A stretch of DNA of 64,000 nucleotides from Candidatus Omnitrophota bacterium (GTDB taxonomy: Bacteria > Hinthialibacterota > Hinthialibacteria > Hinthialibacterales > JAKPRU01), in assembly GCA_029570205.1 (NCBI GenBank), contig JAKQSI010000048.1:30050-94049 (forward strand). Direction: 5' to 3'. This document shows, piece by piece, positions 19,251 to 27,611 of this stretch (positions are counted from its first letter, which is position 1; each line of letters starts with the position of its first letter). Both the position numbers and the translations under genes were made by a program. A model generated the notes under the pieces. It saw nothing but the letters and a program-made list of their open reading frames with translations. It was not told the DNA's origin and searched no databases.

Positions 19251-20204
19251 TTGCGAATCATCTTCACCGGTCGGACAAAACGAAGGACGCAGGCGGGGTT
19301 GCATCTAATGGATGGTTTTCGACACGCGGGATGCAGAGTGAAGTGGTTGCGTACCACTTGGTTTGAACAATTGTTCGGTCCGAAAGGGTTGATTGCCCGA
19401 GCGAGGCGGTTCCGACCGGACATGCTCTTTCTCTATACCCACAAACCATCTTTACCCATGGTCGAGTCCTTATTGGCTGACGGAGTTCCCATGTTGTTCT
19501 TTTTGCCTTCAATCCATCGTGAACCGGAACCGGAGATTCTCGACTTGGCTCGAAAAAGCACCATCTTTTTTATCAACAACCAGGGGCAACTTGATTTCTT
19601 TCGTGAGGCGGGATGTCAAGATGTTCGTTTCCTGACTCAGGGATTCGATCCCGGCACACATTATCCTGATCCCAATCCGCATCCTCGGTGGCACAGTGAG
19701 GTAGCCTTTATTGGAAAATGCCGCCCGGGCGATGGGCGATCGGCTGTCATTGAACCGCTCGCCCGCCGGTGGGATGTGAAATTGTATGGTTTGGGATGGG
19801 ACGAAGTCGGATTACGCGCCGCACGGCGTGTAGTGTATCCGCCGCAATACCGCGCAATCTGCGCTGCCGCCGCCATCATTCTGGGAGTGGACACTCAGCC
19901 GGATATCCCTCTCTGTTTCTCCAACCGGACCTGGCTCACTCTGGGCTGCAAGGGTTTTCTTCTGACCAGCTATGTTCCACAACTGGAAGAGTTGTTCGAA
20001 AATCACAAGCATCTGGTGTGGTATCGGTCTCCCGAAGAATGTCAGGAAATGGTCGAGTATTACCTGGCCCATCCGGAAGAGCGAAAACGGATTGCACAGG
20101 CCGGGCATCAACTGACGTTGCAGAACTACACGTACGATCACATTGCAAAACGGATTCTGGATGCGTTTTACGAGAAGATGGGCATCCCGCCCTCCCCGGC
20201 TTAA
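19251..20204 (+). CDS. CgeB-like glycosyltransferase
   Basis: A 317-residue protein resembling the CgeB/YkvP group of GT-B-type glycosyltransferases. The N-terminal half has a short Rossmann-like start (MRIIFTGRTKRRTQAG). The C-terminal half has the family pattern of a nucleotide-sugar site: GVDTQPDIPLCFSNRTWLTL, then a GCKGFLLTSY turn, and a terminal segment on penalties (EECQEMVEYYLAHPEERK). The start is TTG at 19251, with AGAGGT eight bases upstream. Its stop overlaps the stop of the convergent methyltransferase gene by 4 bases. With the neighbouring kinase and methyltransferase it suggests a small set that decorates a surface glycan. Donor and acceptor are unknown. Confidence 0.75.
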   Translation: MRIIFTGRTKRRTQAGLHLMDGFRHAGCRVKWLRTTWFEQLFGPKGLIARARRFRPDMLFLYTHKPSLPMVESLLADGVPMLFFLPSIHREPEPEILDLARKSTIFFINNQGQLDFFREAGCQDVRFLTQGFDPGTHYPDPNPHPRWHSEVAFIGKCRPGDGRSAVIEPLARRWDVKLYGLGWDEVGLRAARRVVYPPQYRAICAAAAIILGVDTQPDIPLCFSNRTWLTLGCKGFLLTSYVPQLEELFENHKHLVWYRSPEECQEMVEYYLAHPEERKRIAQAGHQLTLQNYTYDHIAKRILDAFYEKMGIPPSPA

Positions 20205-20908
20205 CGAGATTCGTTCTCATCCCTGACCTCCAACACCGCCAGGTACTCCAGGTCAAACGGCCAGAGAACATCCAGAAAAGACCGGACGATTCTGATCCGC
20301 GCAACGGTTCGAAACCCCACCGATTCAATCTGCGGAAGGAGTTCCGCACGAGTCCGGTATTTCTTTGTTCGCCACTCGATTCCAAACACATGCGCAAACA
20401 GCAGTTTCAGCGCCCGCCAGGGACAGAAGGTTCGCAAGTGCTGCGACTGGGCGATCAGGTATCGCCTGGTCACACGCCGGAATTCGCGCAGGACTTCCAG
20501 GCGGATTTCCTGCGGGAGAAGGCTCAGGAACTTGAAAGATAGAACCGCATCGAAGGTTTTATCCGGGAAGGGCAAGGCCGTTCCATCCAACTGCACCAGG
20601 TCGAATGCTTTCCGAATGCCCGCATATTTCTCCAGGCAGACTTGCATCATCTCCAGAGAGATATCTCCGCCGACATATTCCATGCGTTTGCGGATGACAA
20701 ATTCGGTCCATCTGCCGGTCCCACAGGGGATATCCAGTACTCGGCTTCCATCAGGGAGAAGACGCAGTGCTCTGTCCAACGCTTTCTGTGTGGAGCGGTT
20801 GTAACGAGCGAGTGAAGGCGAACCGAATTTCCGGTCATCGTAAGTCCGGGCGGCCTCGGCGTCGCGGTAGTGGTATTTTCTGAAATACTCTTTTGTCATG
20901 CTTTTCAT
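20201..20908 (-). CDS. Class I SAM-dependent methyltransferase
   Basis: About 235 residues with a Rossmann methyltransferase core. Motif I is VLDIPCGTGRWTEF (57-70), followed by the acidic YVGGDIS strand, LDGTALPFPDKTFDAVLS, and the LREFRRVTRRYLIAQSQ strand. These match Methyltransf_11-type enzymes. Product identity is not determinable. The start at 20908 has GGAG five bases upstream; ATG 20899 with AGGA is an alternative. The start overlaps the 3' end of the upstream kinase-like gene by 4 bases (ATGA type), so the two are translationally coupled. It may methylate the same glycan or lipid that the kinase phosphorylates. Confidence 0.8.
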   Translation of the reverse strand: MKSMTKEYFRKYHYRDAEAARTYDDRKFGSPSLARYNRSTQKALDRALRLLPDGSRVLDIPCGTGRWTEFVIRKRMEYVGGDISLEMMQVCLEKYAGIRKAFDLVQLDGTALPFPDKTFDAVLSFKFLSLLPQEIRLEVLREFRRVTRRYLIAQSQHLRTFCPWRALKLLFAHVFGIEWRTKKYRTRAELLPQIESVGFRTVARIRIVRSFLDVLWPFDLEYLAVLEVRDENESR

Positions 20909-22104
20909 CCTGTCTCCGGTTGGCATGGCAAAAAATGATCTCCCTGTGGATCGAACCGTTCAAGGGAGAAGATATGACTGAGACGATAGTGCGCCGGCTG
21001 TCGCGTATCCCAAATCAGTCTTCCTCTCTGTTCAGAAGGGGTTTCCAGAATCATGGCGACCGGAGTTTCCCGGATCTGCTCTCTCATGCTTTTCTCAACT
21101 GCGCTGCGCCAGATCTCGCGCAGCTCGGTTGGAGAGCCTGTCAGATCCTCTCCACGAAGTCCTTCGGGCAAATCCGGGCCGGAAATCCATTCCAGAATCC
21201 GCCCCGCATCGTATTTTCGATCCATATAAACCAGTCGTGTGTCCGATTGGACCGTGCGGAAATACGTGCGGTTCTCGCAGCATTGCCCGGCGACTGTCGC
21301 AATGCGTCTTTCCATACGCTTCCGGTGAACCTTGTCCCACGAATCCCGAATGGACCGACAGAGGAGGCTTTCGGATGATGCATACACAGCGGCCAAGTCT
21401 AACCGCTCCCTCCGGTCGTAGTATGCGCTGAAGTACTCCAGAACCTCCGAAATGTCCTCGGTTCGCCGCTTTATATCCCCCGGCCAGAGAAATCGGGATC
21501 GGTGAAAGTCGATGAAATAGAACCGCATTTCATCCGGATCGATCAGGATATTCCCGGGATTGAGGTCGCCATGATACACGTTGACCTCGTGTATTCTTCG
21601 GACTGAGGCGAGAATCCTTGTCAGGACCAGGCTGACCTGTCGTCGAGCGGATTCCCCCCGTTCCTGAAATTGTTCAAAACTCCATGTGCCCAGAGTTTGG
21701 AGATTGGACGGGGACCGGATAACCAGGACATTTTCCACCTCGAACGGGAGCTTTCTTCGAATCCCCACGGCAACAAGATCGTTAACCGGTACCCCGGCGC
21801 CTTGAAGTTTCAGCATAATTCGGGCTTCGCGGCTGGCGGGCGGTGTGCGGAACAGGTAGCGAATGGAATTGCGTTTGTATGTTTTTACGTAAATCGCGCT
21901 GGTTGCGCGGTCGCCGGGGAGTCGCCGGATGCTTTTGTGCCCGGAATCCTTGATCGTAGAGGTGTCTTCCGGCCGGTCATCCGGGCGGGAGAGGATCGTC
22001 AGAATCCGCCGCGCCGACTCCAATTCGGAGCGTGGAACACGCCATACATAAGGTGGTTCCACCACGCGGACAAGAGGAAAGCGCTTATGTCCCCACACGG
22101 GCAT
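20905..22104 (-). CDS. Lipopolysaccharide kinase (WaaP/InaA)-like protein
   Basis: A 399-residue kinase-fold protein. Visible elements are a lysine in IYVKTYK (K74), the catalytic loop YHGDLNPGNILID (H178, D180, N185) and the metal-binding FIDFHRS (D199). This matches the Kdo/WaaP and InaA lipopolysaccharide-kinase group, which phosphorylates heptose or Kdo in the outer-membrane core. An extra C-terminal region (about 270-399) has no recognisable domain. It is the first gene of a pair with the methyltransferase (4-base overlap). The family supports a Gram-negative envelope. The true acceptor is not known. Confidence 0.8.
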   Translation of the reverse strand: MPVWGHKRFPLVRVVEPPYVWRVPRSELESARRILTILSRPDDRPEDTSTIKDSGHKSIRRLPGDRATSAIYVKTYKRNSIRYLFRTPPASREARIMLKLQGAGVPVNDLVAVGIRRKLPFEVENVLVIRSPSNLQTLGTWSFEQFQERGESARRQVSLVLTRILASVRRIHEVNVYHGDLNPGNILIDPDEMRFYFIDFHRSRFLWPGDIKRRTEDISEVLEYFSAYYDRRERLDLAAVYASSESLLCRSIRDSWDKVHRKRMERRIATVAGQCCENRTYFRTVQSDTRLVYMDRKYDAGRILEWISGPDLPEGLRGEDLTGSPTELREIWRSAVEKSMREQIRETPVAMILETPSEQRGRLIWDTRQPAHYRLSHIFSLERFDPQGDHFLPCQPETG

Positions 22105-22173
22105 CTTCCCGGCTGATTATCCTTTGCGCGTTGATTGGCAACTTTTGTGTGCCGAAAGTCTGTGATTCGCATC

Positions 22174-22356
22174 TTACGGCTTTCTCATGGATTTTTCATC
22201 CTGAGCCGATTGCCCCTTTTTTCGGCGCAGCACGGCATCCCGAAGGATGAACTCGATCTGGGCATTGACACTTCGCAGTTCCTGCTCAGCCCATCCGCAG
22301 ATATCCTCCCATAACTTAGGATCGAGACGCAAGAGGAATTGTTTTCGCTCTGCCAT
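22174..22356 (-). CDS. Small Arc-like ribbon-helix-helix protein
   Basis: A 60-residue basic protein. It reads FLLRLDPKLWEDICGWAEQE then LRSVNAQIEFILRDAVLRRK, the pattern of Arc-type ribbon-helix-helix DNA-binding proteins. It begins 10 bases after the stop of the SPFH gene on the same strand. I recall such small Arc-like proteins as frequent companions of SPFH genes in unrelated bacteria. A regulator of the SPFH gene is a reasonable guess. The ribosome site is weak, so translation may depend on coupling to the upstream gene. Confidence 0.75.
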   Translation of the reverse strand: MAERKQFLLRLDPKLWEDICGWAEQELRSVNAQIEFILRDAVLRRKKGQSAQDEKSMRKP

Positions 22357-22366
22357 CGGTTTCTTG

Positions 22367-23248
22367 TCACGGATAAAGCGTTCCGGTGTTCACGATCGGC
22401 TTTGCGGATTCCTCGCCGCACAAGACCACCATGAGGTTGCTGACCATCGCCGCCTTGCGTTCGTTATCGAGGTCAACGATTTTCTTTTCGCCGAGGAGCG
22501 TCAGGGCCATTTCCACCATTCCCACCGCGCCTTCCACAATCTGCTGACGTGCCTGCACGACTGCGCGCGCCTGTTGCCGACGCAGCATGGCTCCGGCGAT
22601 CTCGGAGGCATACGCCAAGTGGCTGATGCGCGCTTCAATTACCTGGACTCCGGCGTGGCCCAGACGTTCCTGCAATTCCCGCTGCAAGTCATGGTTGACA
22701 TCTTCTGTTCCCCCGCGCAGGGTTAACTCATTCGGGTCCGTCGAATCGTAATGATACCGGCCTGCCAGGTTGCGGACTGCCGCCTCACTCTGGGTGGACA
22801 CGTAATCGGAGTAATCGTCCACGTCAAACAGCGCCTGCGCGGTGTTCTCCACTCTCCATACCACGACTGCCGCAATATCAATCGGATTCCCGCTCTTGTC
22901 GTTCACTTTCAACTTGTCGCCGTTCAGATTCCTTGCCCGAAGGGAGATTTTCTTGACCGACATGAACGGGTTCCGCCACCAGAAGCCATTCTTTTTGACC
23001 GTTCCCTTGTAATCGCCGAACAGCACCAGCGCCGCGGCCTCATTGGGCCAAAGCACAAAGAATCCGAGGGTCATCAGAATCGCGGCAATCAGCGGGACCG
23101 GGATCCACAGCCACGGTTTCGGTGCGCCCCGACCCTGGACCGCTATGATCCCCTCGATGAACAACCATACAAAAAGGGCATACGCCAGCACAGTGATCGC
23201 CAGCATCCTCCATCCCGAAACCGCCTCACAAGTCTTCTCGTTCGTCAT
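22367..23248 (-). CDS. SPFH (band 7/prohibitin-type) membrane protein
   Basis: About 293 residues. Two membrane segments lie at about 15-37 and 46-66, followed by an SPFH domain (about 70-240). Characteristic stretches are GFWWRNPFMSVKKISLRARN, DIAAVVVWRV, and the helical RLGHAGVQVIEARISHLAYA. The C-terminal helix is followed by LGEKKIVDLDNERKAAMVSN. SPFH proteins assemble at membranes and organise microdomains or protease complexes. GGAG lies 7 bases before the ATG at 23248. The small Arc-like gene follows in the same transcript. No NfeD-type partner is seen. Confidence 0.9.
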   Translation of the reverse strand: MTNEKTCEAVSGWRMLAITVLAYALFVWLFIEGIIAVQGRGAPKPWLWIPVPLIAAILMTLGFFVLWPNEAAALVLFGDYKGTVKKNGFWWRNPFMSVKKISLRARNLNGDKLKVNDKSGNPIDIAAVVVWRVENTAQALFDVDDYSDYVSTQSEAAVRNLAGRYHYDSTDPNELTLRGGTEDVNHDLQRELQERLGHAGVQVIEARISHLAYASEIAGAMLRRQQARAVVQARQQIVEGAVGMVEMALTLLGEKKIVDLDNERKAAMVSNLMVVLCGEESAKPIVNTGTLYP

Positions 23249-23459
23249 TCTATTTCTCCGAGAGATGATATGGTTATGATATCAATTCAATATCATATCG
23301 CAGAATTGGTCCTCGCGCAAGAGGCGAGTTTTTTTCTCCTTTCTTGCCTTGCGAAAGCCTCCGATTCTTTGATTCCATCACACCAGCGATTATGATATAT
23401 CCGGCACAAAAAATAACCCGAAGTTTCAGATTGCTTTAAGAAGATAAGGAGGATTCTTG

Positions 23460-24053
23460 GTGCGCATGAAATCCGGATTTACCCTGATTGAGCTGCTGAT
23501 CGTGGTGGCTATTATCGGCATTCTGGCAGCGATTGCCGTTCCGAATTTCCTGAATGCGCAGACACGGGCCAAAATTGCGCGGGTAGAAGCGGATGCGAAA
23601 AACATCAGCACCGCCATTGAATCTTATCGTTTGGACACAAACGAATACCTGCCCGACGCCCGGTCCGGGCTGTATGTGCATTTTTCATTGAATTGGGAGG
23701 ACTATCCCTCGTCCGGGAAACACCTCACCACGCCGGTGGCCTATATGTCCTCCATTCCGTTCGACCCGTTCAGCAGCAAAGTCAAATTCGAGGGATGGAC
23801 TCCGATCCAGAATGCCGAACAATATCAAAAGGCGATGTTCTTTCTGAACCGGAAGTACAATGAGGGTATCAATTCCTGGGAGCCGGGACTGCCGTTTGAG
23901 CATCTATTCAGGGGCGCGCAATGGCACCTCTATTCCGTGGGACCGTCCGTTGATTACGGATTTCGGGAGCAGATGACCGCCTGTTGGATGATTCCGTACG
24001 ATCCAAGCAACGGGCTGACCAGCCGTGGGGGGATCTGGAGGATCGGGCCGTAA
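23460..24053 (+). CDS. Type IV prepilin-like (type II secretion-type) protein
   Basis: A 197-residue protein with a class III signal: basic leader RMKSG, then F-T-L-I-E-L at the cleavage site. Mature Phe1 and Glu5 are the residues usually required for processing and assembly. The hydrophobic helix continues as LLIVVAIIGILAAIAVPNFL. The rest resembles the GspG-like globular domain, with NISTAIESYRLDTNEYLP. The GTG at 23460 has AAGGAGG seven bases upstream and is the preferred start; TTG 23457 and ATG 23466 are alternatives. No assembly ATPase or peptidase gene lies nearby, so the apparatus must be elsewhere. Isolated genes of this type are common in PVC-like genomes. Confidence 0.85.
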   Translation: MRMKSGFTLIELLIVVAIIGILAAIAVPNFLNAQTRAKIARVEADAKNISTAIESYRLDTNEYLPDARSGLYVHFSLNWEDYPSSGKHLTTPVAYMSSIPFDPFSSKVKFEGWTPIQNAEQYQKAMFFLNRKYNEGINSWEPGLPFEHLFRGAQWHLYSVGPSVDYGFREQMTACWMIPYDPSNGLTSRGGIWRIGP

Positions 24054-24124
24054 CGATTGGGGATTGCGAATTGAGGTCCGAAAATCGCAGACCCGGCATC
24101 GGAGTATAATCGCAGAGCCAAGCC

Positions 24125-24150
24125 GTCATTCCGGCGCAAGCCGGAATCCA
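24125..24150. repeat. Palindromic REP-like element, copy 1
   Basis: GTCATTCCGGCGCAAGCC is followed by GGAATCCA. The arms ATTCCGGC (24128-24135) and GCCGGAAT (24140-24147) are perfect around a 4-base loop. The same unit occurs at 31912-31938 and twice at 59861-59915. It lies between the convergent prepilin and hemL genes. Confidence 0.85.
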
Positions 24151-24165
24151 AGCCAGTGGATTCAG

Positions 24166-25494
24166 TCAATCCGTCTCTTTTCCCAGCTCATTCAATTGAT
24201 TTTCCGGTGTCTCCGCCAACTTGGCAAAGACGTCCTCCGCTATTCTTACTACTCGCTGAAGCACGGGTAATGTGTGCGCCGTGCTGATAAACATGGCCTC
24301 AAATTGCGAGGGAGGCAGCAATATCCCCTCATTGCACATCAAGCGCCAGAATGCCCCGAAAAGCGCGGTATGGCTGGTCTTGGCGGACCGGAAATCCGTG
24401 ACCGGCCTGTCGGTGAAGAAGACGGTCATCATGGAGGCGACCCGGTTGCAGGTCACGGGCAAACGCGCCTCTTTGGCGGCGGTTGTGATTCCTTCGGCAA
24501 ATGTGGAGGACTTTTCCTCCAGGTCATCATACAATTTCGGGGTTTTGAGAAGAGAAAGTGTGGTGATTCCGGCGGCTGTCGCCAGGGGATTTCCACTGAG
24601 TGTTCCCGCCTGGTACACATCCCCGGACGGGGCAATCCGGGACATGATCTCGGCCCGGCCTCCGTAAGCGCCCACCGGCATTCCGCCGCCGACAATCTTG
24701 CCCAACGTAGTGAGATCCGGCAGTACACCATAGCGCTGCTGCGCACCCCCTAACCCGACCCGAAATCCGGTTATGACCTCATCGAAAATCAGCAGGGTCC
24801 CTTCCTTTTTGGAGAGTTCGCGCAACGCCGTGAGATAGCCCTCTTGCGGAGGAACAACACCCATGTTGCCTGCCACCGGCTCGATGATATGCGCGGCAAT
24901 CTGCCCCTTATGTTCCGCATAAACTCTTTTCACTGCCTCAATATCGTTGTAAGGAACCACAAGGGTGTCTTCTACCACGGAGGGCGGAATCCCCGGTGTC
25001 GCGGGAATGGAGAGAGTTGCCATGCCGGAACCGGACGAAGCCAGCAGGGCATCTACGTGACCGTGATACCCGCCCGCGCAGATCAGAATCTTGTTGCGAC
25101 CTGTGAAAGCCCTGGCAAGACGGATGGCGCTCATGGTCGCCTCGGTTCCCGAATTCACCAGGCGAACCATTTCGATAGATGGAACCATCGAGACAATCAT
25201 CTCGGCAAGTTCCAATTCCCGCTCTGTCGGGAGACCGAAACTCAAGCCGCTCTTAACCGTCTTCTGAACAGCCTCCACAACCTGCTTGTGGGCATGACCC
25301 AGAATTAAAGGCCCCCAGGATCCTACAAAGTCGATATACTGATTCCCATCCACATCCGTGACATAACACCCTTTACCACCGGCAATAACCGGAATACTCC
25401 GGCCCACGGCTTTCCCCGCGCGGACAGGACTATTCACGCCTCCGGGGATCACTTTCTGAGCTCGCCGGTGGATTTCTTCAGACGAATTTTTCAT
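24166..25494 (-). CDS. hemL: Glutamate-1-semialdehyde 2,1-aminomutase
   Basis: Converts glutamate-1-semialdehyde to 5-aminolevulinate, the second step of the C5 tetrapyrrole route. The 442-residue protein is full length. It starts near the family's EIHRRAQKVIPGGVNSPVR and has the LILGHAH segment, the LIFDEVITGFRVG aspartate region, and the PLP lysine in TTLGKIVGGGMPVGAYGG (K266). The gene is transcribed away from sirC-hemA-hemC-cobA/hemD, so the two units share a 243-base divergent region. HemA makes its substrate. Confidence 0.97.
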   Translation of the reverse strand: MKNSSEEIHRRAQKVIPGGVNSPVRAGKAVGRSIPVIAGGKGCYVTDVDGNQYIDFVGSWGPLILGHAHKQVVEAVQKTVKSGLSFGLPTERELELAEMIVSMVPSIEMVRLVNSGTEATMSAIRLARAFTGRNKILICAGGYHGHVDALLASSGSGMATLSIPATPGIPPSVVEDTLVVPYNDIEAVKRVYAEHKGQIAAHIIEPVAGNMGVVPPQEGYLTALRELSKKEGTLLIFDEVITGFRVGLGGAQQRYGVLPDLTTLGKIVGGGMPVGAYGGRAEIMSRIAPSGDVYQAGTLSGNPLATAAGITTLSLLKTPKLYDDLEEKSSTFAEGITTAAKEARLPVTCNRVASMMTVFFTDRPVTDFRSAKTSHTALFGAFWRLMCNEGILLPPSQFEAMFISTAHTLPVLQRVVRIAEDVFAKLAETPENQLNELGKETD

Positions 25495-25737
25495 TGTTCA
25501 CCTGCCATGAAGCACATCGCTTACTGACTTTCGCACTGGGGCCTTCCGCGCTCCTCGACCCCTCGGTCCGATGGATTCAATCAATCGGCCTGGTTATGCT
25601 CATTCGGAGTCTCAGATTATGATTATGATAAAGACCACGCCAGGATAGTATATGGTCTCTCGGATTCTTGTGCAGCGAACACCGGCAAGATTGTCCGGGA
25701 TCGGCCGGCGTGTCAAACAGGGGAATCTCAACCGATT

Positions 25738-26379
25738 ATGACGCGATATCCGCTCATGCTGGAACTGACAGGTCGAACCTGCCTCGTTGTCGGTGGAGGA
25801 GCCGTGGCGTTGCGCAAGATCCGGGCACTTCTTTCTGCCGGAGCCAGAGTGCGAGTGGTTGCGGAAGAAATCATTCCGGAGTTGCGTCTTTGTGCGACAA
25901 ACCCGGAATTGGAATTGAAAACCGGACGCTATGAGTCCGGCGACATGGAAGGGGCAGTCCTGGCGATTTCCGCAGCGGACGATCCGGAGATCAATCGACA
26001 GGTGTCTGAAGATGCGGACCGGCTTGGAATTCCCGTGAATGTGGTCGATGATCCCAAACTATGCACGTTCACCGTTCCCGCTGTTCTTCGACGCGGAGAC
26101 CTCCTTATCGCGGTTTCGACAGGCGGGAAGTGCCCAGCGTTATCTGTCCATATTCGGAATGTCCTTGAACATCGGTTCGGACCTGAGTACGCTGCCTATG
26201 TGGATTTTCTGGGCCGGATGCGAGAGTGGATCCGCGCTCAGTTTCCCGATGACCCCGTCATGCGCAGGAAAGCAAATCGGAAACTTGTTGAACTCGATTT
26301 GCTTGACGATATTACCCGGGACATGGAAACCCGGGCGGAAGAGAAAGTGAAACAATGCATCTTGTCCTTATCGGATTAA
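25738..26379 (+). CDS. sirC: Precorrin-2 dehydrogenase / sirohydrochlorin ferrochelatase-like
   Basis: NAD-dependent oxidation of precorrin-2 to sirohydrochlorin, the step toward sirohaem or the alternative haem routes. The 213-residue protein has the Rossmann segment LVVGGGAVALRK (16-27), the VNVVDDPKLCTFTVPAVLRRG block, and AVSTGGKCPALS in place of the family's STGGxSP. The serine of that motif is Cys here. Whether this copy also chelates iron cannot be told. The ATG at 25738 starts the unit and its 3' end overlaps hemA by 25 bases, so expression is coupled. Confidence 0.9.
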   Translation: MTRYPLMLELTGRTCLVVGGGAVALRKIRALLSAGARVRVVAEEIIPELRLCATNPELELKTGRYESGDMEGAVLAISAADDPEINRQVSEDADRLGIPVNVVDDPKLCTFTVPAVLRRGDLLIAVSTGGKCPALSVHIRNVLEHRFGPEYAAYVDFLGRMREWIRAQFPDDPVMRRKANRKLVELDLLDDITRDMETRAEEKVKQCILSLSD

Positions 26380-27611
26380 GCCACAAAACGGCTCCGATTG
26401 CCGTTCGCGAGCGGGTGGCCTTTACTCCCGAAGATCAGGAAACCGCACTTCTTCAGTTGAGAAAACATGAGGATGTAGAGGAGTGCATGATCCTCTCGAC
26501 GTGCAACCGGACGGAAGTCCTTACGGTGTTCCGCGACGGTTGCACCGCGCCCGATCTTCCGGTTCGGTTCCTTTCGAAGCAGAAAAACATCCCCATGGAG
26601 GAGTTGCAGGAACATATTTATACCTTCATAAATGCCGATGCCGTGGAGCATCTGTTCCGGGTTTGTGCGGGATTGGATTCGATGGTCGTGGGGGAAACAC
26701 AGATCGCCTCACAGGTGAAGGACGCCTATTCCATGTCATGCTCCTGCCGGTGCAACGGGCGTCTTTTAAACCGTCTTTTGCACTGCGCTTTCGCGGTGAG
26801 CAAGCGGGTTCGCACCTCCACCGATATCAGCAAGGGTAGCCTTTCGGTGAGTTTTTCCGCTTGTGATCTCATTCAGAAAAGACTGGGGGACCTGAAAGAA
26901 AGAACCGCCTTGTTGATCGGGGTGGGCGAAACGGGACGACTTGTGGCACGGGACCTGGTGGAGCGGGGAATCGGACGTCTGAGAATCACCAACCGCACGT
27001 TCCATCGCGCACAGGAATTGGCCGGGGAACTGGGGGCCGCGGCTTTTCCTTTCGATCATTTACGGGAACAAATCGTTCAGGCCGACGTTCTTGTCTCCGC
27101 GACTATGGCTGAAACGCATATCCTGACCAAAGCGGATTTCGAAAAGATTGTCTCCGGCCGATCCAATCCCCTTGTGTGTATGGACTTGGGGGTTCCCAGG
27201 GATATGGACCCGCGCATTGGTCAATTGCCGAATGTCTTGCTGTACAACATTGACGATTTACAAAGTATCGTAGAGGAGAATCGACGCAAACGGCACGAGG
27301 AAATCCACAAGGGATACAGCATTGTCCGGGAGGAACGGGAAAACTTTGTCGATTGGTTTCGAACGCATCGTGCAGCTCCTGCCATCGAGGAACTTCAAAA
27401 CATGTTGGAGCAGCTCCGTGCCTCGGAGATGGAGCCGTTGAAAACCATCCTTCAGAGCAAAGACTATGAGATGGTGGACCTGGCGACAAAATCCCTGATG
27501 CGAAAGATCCTTCATCATCCGATTCTCCACCTGAAAGAAGCGGCCAGGCAGGAGGATCCCTGCGGGCAAATCCGCCTGATCGGTGATATTCTGGGAATAC
27601 ATGACGATTAA
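26355..27611 (+). CDS. hemA: Glutamyl-tRNA reductase
   Basis: NADPH-dependent reduction of glutamyl-tRNA to glutamate-1-semialdehyde, the first committed C5 step. The 418 residues include the catalytic Cys in LSTCNRTEV (C50), the VVGETQIASQVKDAY segment, and an NADPH-binding region with LIGVGETGRLVARDLVERG. The C-terminal dimerisation domain is present. It overlaps sirC at its start (25 bases) and hemC at its end (11 bases), consistent with tight coupling. Haem-regulated proteolysis is known for some homologues but no signal for it is visible here. Confidence 0.97.
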   Translation: MHLVLIGLSHKTAPIAVRERVAFTPEDQETALLQLRKHEDVEECMILSTCNRTEVLTVFRDGCTAPDLPVRFLSKQKNIPMEELQEHIYTFINADAVEHLFRVCAGLDSMVVGETQIASQVKDAYSMSCSCRCNGRLLNRLLHCAFAVSKRVRTSTDISKGSLSVSFSACDLIQKRLGDLKERTALLIGVGETGRLVARDLVERGIGRLRITNRTFHRAQELAGELGAAAFPFDHLREQIVQADVLVSATMAETHILTKADFEKIVSGRSNPLVCMDLGVPRDMDPRIGQLPNVLLYNIDDLQSIVEENRRKRHEEIHKGYSIVREERENFVDWFRTHRAAPAIEELQNMLEQLRASEMEPLKTILQSKDYEMVDLATKSLMRKILHHPILHLKEAARQEDPCGQIRLIGDILGIHDD

